Part shown: positions 6,067 to 9,255 of the stretch, one piece after another
How positions within the stretch are numbered: position 1 is the first letter of the stretch
Layout: each line of letters begins with the position of its first letter
Assembly: GCA_946481475.1 (NCBI GenBank)
Contig: CAMLOB010000117.1
Location: 1-9,255 of the forward strand
Reading direction: 5' to 3'
Length of the DNA stretch: 9,255 nt
Source: an uncultured Chlorobiota bacterium
GTDB lineage: Bacteria > Bacteroidota > Kapaibacteriia > OLB7
Translations under genes and position numbers: made by a program
The notes under the pieces: model-generated
Seen by the model: only the letters and a program-made list of their open reading frames with translations
Databases searched by the model: none
Told to the model about the DNA's origin: nothing

Positions 6067-6846
6067 CTACGCCACACTGAACCCTGCGCTCCCGAGTTCA
6101 TCGACGATCACCCGGACGCTGTCTCCCTTTTTCAAAGGGACTGCCGCGGTTGCCCCTCCGGCCAGTACCACCTCTCCCGCCTTCAGTCCCTCTTCACGCC
6201 GGGAGAGCATTCCAAGAAGTTCGACAAGGGAGCGGAGGGGATGCTCGTAGATGGCCGAGCTGTTCCCGATCTGTTCCACCTTGCCGTTGATCTCCATCAG
6301 GATGCCGAGATTCCCGAGGTTCACCTCACGGATGGGACGAACCGTGGGACCGAGAACAAAGGCGGAGGCCGATGTGTTGTCGGCGATCACGTCGGGGAGG
6401 GTGAACTTGAAATCGCGATAGCGACTGTCGATGATTTCCAGCGCGGCGCAGACCCCTTCGACCGCTGCGGCCGCCTCGGCGTCGGTGACTTTCCCCTGAA
6501 TATCCTTCCCCATAATGAAGGCGACTTCCGGTTCCACCCGGGGGTGGCATCCGCCGTCGAGTTTGAAGCTCCCTCCGTCATTGAGGATCATCCCGTCGGT
6601 CAGCCGACCGTAGATCGGTTCGTGGACCCCTACCTGTTCCATCTTGGCCCGGCTGGTCAGTCCCATCTTCATTCCGACTCCTTTTTCTCCCCGGTCAAGG
6701 CGCCGTGCAATCGACATCTCCTGAATCGTGTAGGCGTTCTCCACCGACATGTCGGGGAACTTTGCCGTCAACTGCTCTATCGTCTCTCCGCCAGCCGCCG
6801 CCGTATCGACAAGAAAGGCAAGCTCGCGCATCCGTTGTTCGTTCAT
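6067..6846 (-). CDS. 4-Oxalocrotonate decarboxylase / 2-oxopent-4-enoate hydratase family enzyme
   Basis: The 259-residue protein belongs to the fumarylacetoacetase-like fold family that includes XylI/DmpH decarboxylases and XylJ/DmpE/MhpD hydratases. GMKMGLTSRAKMEQVGVHEPIYG at about 58-80 contains K60, and the Mg ligands are likely E105 and E107 (RVEPEVAF) and E137 (ALEIIDSR). The context favours the decarboxylase (NbaG-type): after deamination of 2-aminomuconate the pathway yields 4-oxalocrotonate, which it would decarboxylate to 2-oxopent-4-enoate. The hydratase, which acts on that product, is close in sequence and cannot be excluded by eye. The ATG at 6846 fits the family N-terminus and no Shine-Dalgarno is visible. 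It is the first gene of the minus-strand cluster, downstream of a 269-base divergent intergenic region, so the operon promoter is probably there. Confidence 0.88.
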   Translation of the reverse strand: MNEQRMRELAFLVDTAAAGGETIEQLTAKFPDMSVENAYTIQEMSIARRLDRGEKGVGMKMGLTSRAKMEQVGVHEPIYGRLTDGMILNDGGSFKLDGGCHPRVEPEVAFIMGKDIQGKVTDAEAAAAVEGVCAALEIIDSRYRDFKFTLPDVIADNTSASAFVLGPTVRPIREVNLGNLGILMEINGKVEQIGNSSAIYEHPLRSLVELLGMLSRREEGLKAGEVVLAGGATAAVPLKKGDSVRVIVDELGSAGFSVA

Positions 6847-6875
6847 GCGATATTGTTTTTGTGGAATCGGAAACG

Positions 6876-6883
6876 GGAATATA
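6876..6883 (-). promoter_or_regulatory. Candidate -10-like element for the catabolic operon
   Basis: The minus strand reads TATATTCC about 30 bases upstream of the ATG at 6846, giving a short leader. A weak CTGCAA sits 17 bases further upstream at the -35 position. TATATTCC also loosely resembles the Bacteroidota TAnnTTTG element. There is no strong consensus, so this is a candidate only. Confidence 0.3.
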
Positions 6884-7115
6884 AGGGGCTGTAGGGAAAC
6901 TTGCAGGGGGGAGGGGTTCGGTTCGGAGGATTCGGCTGGAAGATGGACGTGACGCGGGAAGGGGCGGCGACGGGAGAGAGGGGGGATTCGACGATTGTTC
7001 TCTCTTCGGTCGGGACGAATGATGCTTCTCTTTCCCGGAATTCATTATCTTCGATGCCTCATGCAGTCCATCTGTCCGAACAATTCATCTGAAACCTTGA
7101 CTATTCCGGCCGACA
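6884..7115. other. Divergent intergenic region
   Basis: Together with 6847-6883 this separates the catabolic cluster from the RodZ-like gene. It contains G-rich stretches around 6906-6917 and 6962-6986 and an AT-richer end near 7040-7100. No gene, tRNA or convincing operator palindrome is apparent. Confidence 0.6.
7046..7053 (+). promoter_or_regulatory. Candidate -10-like element for the RodZ-like gene
   Basis: TATCTTCG lies 62 bases before the ATG at 7116 and resembles both a sigma-70 -10 hexamer and the TAnnTTTG element of Bacteroidota. No convincing upstream box accompanies it. Confidence 0.25.
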
Positions 7116-8192
7116 ATGAGCATCGGCGAGCAACTGCGCAATGCCCGACTGGAACGCGGGCTGTCGCTTGAGGATATCGCGCGACAGACGTTTATCCGTA
7201 TCAATCATCTCGAAGGGATCGAACGGGGAGATTACTCGTCGATTCCCCCCTCCCGTCTGCCCTACTTCGTGCGGGACTTTGCCCGTCATGTCGGTCTGAA
7301 TCCCGACGAACTGGTCGCCGGACTGCCCGACACATCGGCTCCGATGCCTGCTCCGTCCACTTCTTCCGAAGCAAAGCCTTCCCGTCCGTCGAAACCGGAA
7401 CGAAAGGAGAAAGAGCCAAAAGAGGAAACGACAACGTCCGACCGACCGCAGACTGCGTTCGGCGACGAAGGGGAGGAATCCGTCCGCACGGTCACCTTCC
7501 CCGAGCCGGTTGTCGACCGGCCGAAGCGTCGGCGTCCCCGCTACGGACCGATCGATCAGGGAAATCCGGTTCTTGCGCGTGCCCTGATGATGGTGGCCGG
7601 AGTGTTGCTGATCGGGCTCGGCATCTACTATCTGGCCGGAGGCTTCGACGATGCGGACGATTCTTTGGTCCCTCCTCCTGCCGGAGACACCGCATCGCCG
7701 ACCCGCATTCTCTCCCGTCCCGACGGTCTTGAGGATGCGGAGGGGGAAGAGGTCTATTCGGGGGACAGCATTGTGCTGGAGGGGCGGTTCACCGATCGGG
7801 TCTGGTACAACATCAAGATGGACGATCAGCGTGAGGACGAGGGACTACTCGATAGCGGAGAAGTGCGGACCTGGAAGGCCATGGAGAAGTTCTCGGTCTC
7901 GCTCGGCAATGCCGGAGGGGTGGAGTTCACACTGAACGGAAAGTCGATCGGAACCCTTGCTCCACTGGGAAGGTCGATTCGCGGGAAGATCCTGACGGTG
8001 GGAGGAGCGGAAGGGGGACAAGCTTCTTCATCGACGACGGCGACCCCTTCCTCCACCCAGACGCAGCCCCGTCGGCGAAGCTCTTCAAGTCGCCGGAGTC
8101 GGCGCAATCAGCAAGAGGGGAACGAAGAGGGAGGGATACAGCGTCCGGAACCGGCGCAGACCGCTCCGCGCAATGTCGTGGAACCGGAGTAG
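7116..8192 (+). CDS. rodZ: RodZ-like cytoskeletal/cell-shape membrane protein (HTH plus DUF4115)
   Basis: The 358-residue product has the RodZ order of parts: a Cro/C1-type helix-turn-helix at residues 1-70 (IGEQLRNARLERGLSLEDIA, then IERGDYSSIP), a charged, Pro-rich linker at 75-145, a single membrane segment around 155-175 (ALMMVAGVLLIGLGIYYLAG), and a C-terminal DUF4115-type beta domain at about 215-295 (YSGDSIVLEGRF, RVWYNIKMD, VEFTLNGKSIGTLAPLG). In known RodZ the HTH binds MreB and the outer domain lies in the periplasm. The start ATG at 7116 matches the family N-terminus; upstream CCGGCCGAC is not a Shine-Dalgarno. Beyond the DUF4115 domain there is an extra 60-residue low-complexity tail rich in Ser, Thr, Arg and Gln, with a basic patch at 319-330. 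The gene ends eight bases from the convergent phytoene synthase stop. Confidence 0.88.
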   Translation: MSIGEQLRNARLERGLSLEDIARQTFIRINHLEGIERGDYSSIPPSRLPYFVRDFARHVGLNPDELVAGLPDTSAPMPAPSTSSEAKPSRPSKPERKEKEPKEETTTSDRPQTAFGDEGEESVRTVTFPEPVVDRPKRRRPRYGPIDQGNPVLARALMMVAGVLLIGLGIYYLAGGFDDADDSLVPPPAGDTASPTRILSRPDGLEDAEGEEVYSGDSIVLEGRFTDRVWYNIKMDDQREDEGLLDSGEVRTWKAMEKFSVSLGNAGGVEFTLNGKSIGTLAPLGRSIRGKILTVGGAEGGQASSSTTATPSSTQTQPRRRSSSSRRSRRNQQEGNEEGGIQRPEPAQTAPRNVVEPE

Positions 8193-8200
8193 CCTCTCCC

Positions 8201-9082
8201 TCAGGCCCCCCTGCGGTGCCGTCGAAGCCAGAGTCGGGGGACGCTGAGAAGCTTCCGACTGAAGGGGACGAAGGCGCGGTGCGAGAAGACATCGTAATCG
8301 TTCTGCTCGATGGCTCCGAGAATAGCAGCGTAGTTATCGCTCATCAACTGCACGGTCAGGCGACTGTCCGGTTCCAGCATCGGAATCCCGAGGTTGGCCG
8401 AAGCGTAATAGCCGCGGGCCCGGTCGATCTGAAAGCGCATGAACTTCCTGAACTCCGGCGTTATCCTTCCCTCGATCGGATTCCAGTCTTTCAGCCCGAA
8501 CTTCTCGAGTTCCTCCCGGGGAAGGTAGATCCGATTCTTTGCGGCGTCTTCGCCGATATCGCGGAGGATATTGGTCAACTGCATGGCGATCCCCAGATCG
8601 ACCGCACGGGCGTCGGCCCCCGGATCGGTGTATCCGAAGATGCGACCGGTCATCAGTCCGACAACCGACGCGACCTTGTAGCAGTAGTCGTAGAGTTCGT
8701 CGAACGTTTCAACGTGGATGCTGGGGCGAAGGTCGCTCATGCACCCTTCGATCAGGAGTTCGGGCAGTTCCCGGGGGATGTCGTAGCGTCTGAGAAGGTC
8801 GGTCCAGGCGATCAGCACCGGCTCCTCTTTGGTCCGGCCGTTGTAGACCGATTCGAGATCGCGGCGCCATCGGAGGATGGCTTGCTCAACGGCGGCGGGT
8901 GAGTTTCCCGACCGGCCGTACTCATCGGCCAGATCGTCGACGTAGCGACAGAAGGCGTAGACGGCGTAACATGCCGTCCGCTTCGGCTTTCCCAGAAAGA
9001 AGGAAGCGAAGTAGAACGTGCGGGCATGCGTTGCCGTCACATTCCGGCAGTGATCGTAGGCCAACTCGATGTCATGCTCCAT
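8201..9082 (-). CDS. crtB: Phytoene/squalene synthase family protein
   Basis: The protein joins two prenyl diphosphates head to head; the likely reaction is condensation of two geranylgeranyl diphosphates to phytoene, the first step of carotenoid synthesis. Both Asp-rich metal-binding motifs are present: YVDDLADE at about residues 47-54 and QLTNILRDIGED at about 168-179, with HARTFYFAS near the N-terminus and RIYLPREEL following the second motif. The ATG at 9082 (293 residues) gives the family start MEHDIELAYDHC; a TTG at 9106 would add eight residues and has no better ribosome site. Squalene synthase or HpnC/HpnD of hopanoid synthesis are related alternatives, but the motif wording fits CrtB best. 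No other carotenoid gene is in the window. It is convergent with rodZ with only eight bases between stops and no room for a separate terminator. Confidence 0.85.
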   Translation of the reverse strand: MEHDIELAYDHCRNVTATHARTFYFASFFLGKPKRTACYAVYAFCRYVDDLADEYGRSGNSPAAVEQAILRWRRDLESVYNGRTKEEPVLIAWTDLLRRYDIPRELPELLIEGCMSDLRPSIHVETFDELYDYCYKVASVVGLMTGRIFGYTDPGADARAVDLGIAMQLTNILRDIGEDAAKNRIYLPREELEKFGLKDWNPIEGRITPEFRKFMRFQIDRARGYYASANLGIPMLEPDSRLTVQLMSDNYAAILGAIEQNDYDVFSHRAFVPFSRKLLSVPRLWLRRHRRGA

Positions 9083-9106
9083 ACGATTGGGTTTGATCTG
9101 ATTCAA

Positions 9107-9255
9107 AACGTGCGATTGTCTTCAGAAAAACGGATCGTATTTTCTTCCACCCGGATGCGGGACCTCGTCCCCGGCCGTTTACTGCGATACGATATATTGA
9201 ACGGAACGGTTTTGTATTCCTTACGGCAGGTGAGAGGAGACAGCGGCAAGAACCG
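9107..9255. other. Upstream region of phytoene synthase, window edge
   Basis: No complete gene is seen. TATATT at 9193-9198 and the purine stretch AGAGGAGA at 9233-9240 on the plus strand could belong to the promoter and ribosome binding site of a divergent gene starting beyond the window; this cannot be confirmed. Confidence 0.3.

Noticed and set aside
6013..6894. Long plus-strand reading frame opposite the decarboxylase/hydratase gene
   Set aside because: It lies antisense to a gene with clear family motifs, has no recognisable domain, and reflects codon bias of the opposite strand. The same applies to plus-strand frames at 2866-3639, 3770-4264, 5131-6003 and 8216-8902.
8193..8200. Bidirectional terminator between rodZ and the phytoene synthase gene
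   Set aside because: Only eight bases separate the stops and no stem-loop with T-run is visible there.

Overview
The window (about 55-60% GC by eye) is a chromosomal piece carrying most of a tryptophan-degradation (kynurenine / 2-aminomuconate route) cluster on the minus strand, flanked by three unrelated housekeeping-type genes. Most starts lack a clear Shine-Dalgarno sequence, and the cyclase has the HGNGTHTECxGH signature I associate with Bacteroidota-type cyclases. Together these suggest a Bacteroidota/Rhodothermota-like (FCB group) bacterium. That is inference; no rRNA or other marker gene is present to settle it.

Layout. 42-1214 (+): App1-like HAD phosphatase (DUF2183). 1202-6846 (-): the catabolic cluster, transcribed right to left as 4-oxalocrotonate decarboxylase/2-oxopent-4-enoate hydratase-family enzyme, tryptophan 2,3-dioxygenase, a DUF433/DUF5615 toxin-antitoxin-like pair, 3-hydroxyanthranilate 3,4-dioxygenase, aminocarboxymuconate-semialdehyde decarboxylase (ACMSD), a small four-helix-bundle (S23/IVP) protein, and a cyclase-family hydrolase that is the likely kynurenine formamidase. 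6847-7115 is a divergent intergenic region. 7116-8192 (+) is a RodZ-like membrane protein, convergent with a phytoene/squalene synthase at 8201-9082 (-). 9083-9255 is upstream sequence without a recognised gene.

How the genes work together. The dioxygenase opens the tryptophan indole ring and the cyclase-family enzyme would remove the formyl group to give kynurenine. Kynurenine 3-monooxygenase and kynureninase are needed next and are not in the window. 3-Hydroxyanthranilate is then cleaved, ACMSD decarboxylates the product, and after steps also missing here (semialdehyde dehydrogenase, deaminase) the decarboxylase/hydratase-family enzyme acts near the end of the lower pathway.

The most unusual feature is a set of short tandem arrays, all with a 7-base period but with four different unit families, at gene boundaries of this cluster. 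One encodes an internal loop of the cyclase. One overlaps the cyclase start codon. One supplies the ACMSD stop codon through a single variant base. One lies between the toxin-like gene and the 3-hydroxyanthranilate dioxygenase. They sit close to the two small accessory insertions (the four-helix-bundle gene and the toxin-antitoxin-like pair), which are more AT-rich than the catabolic genes.
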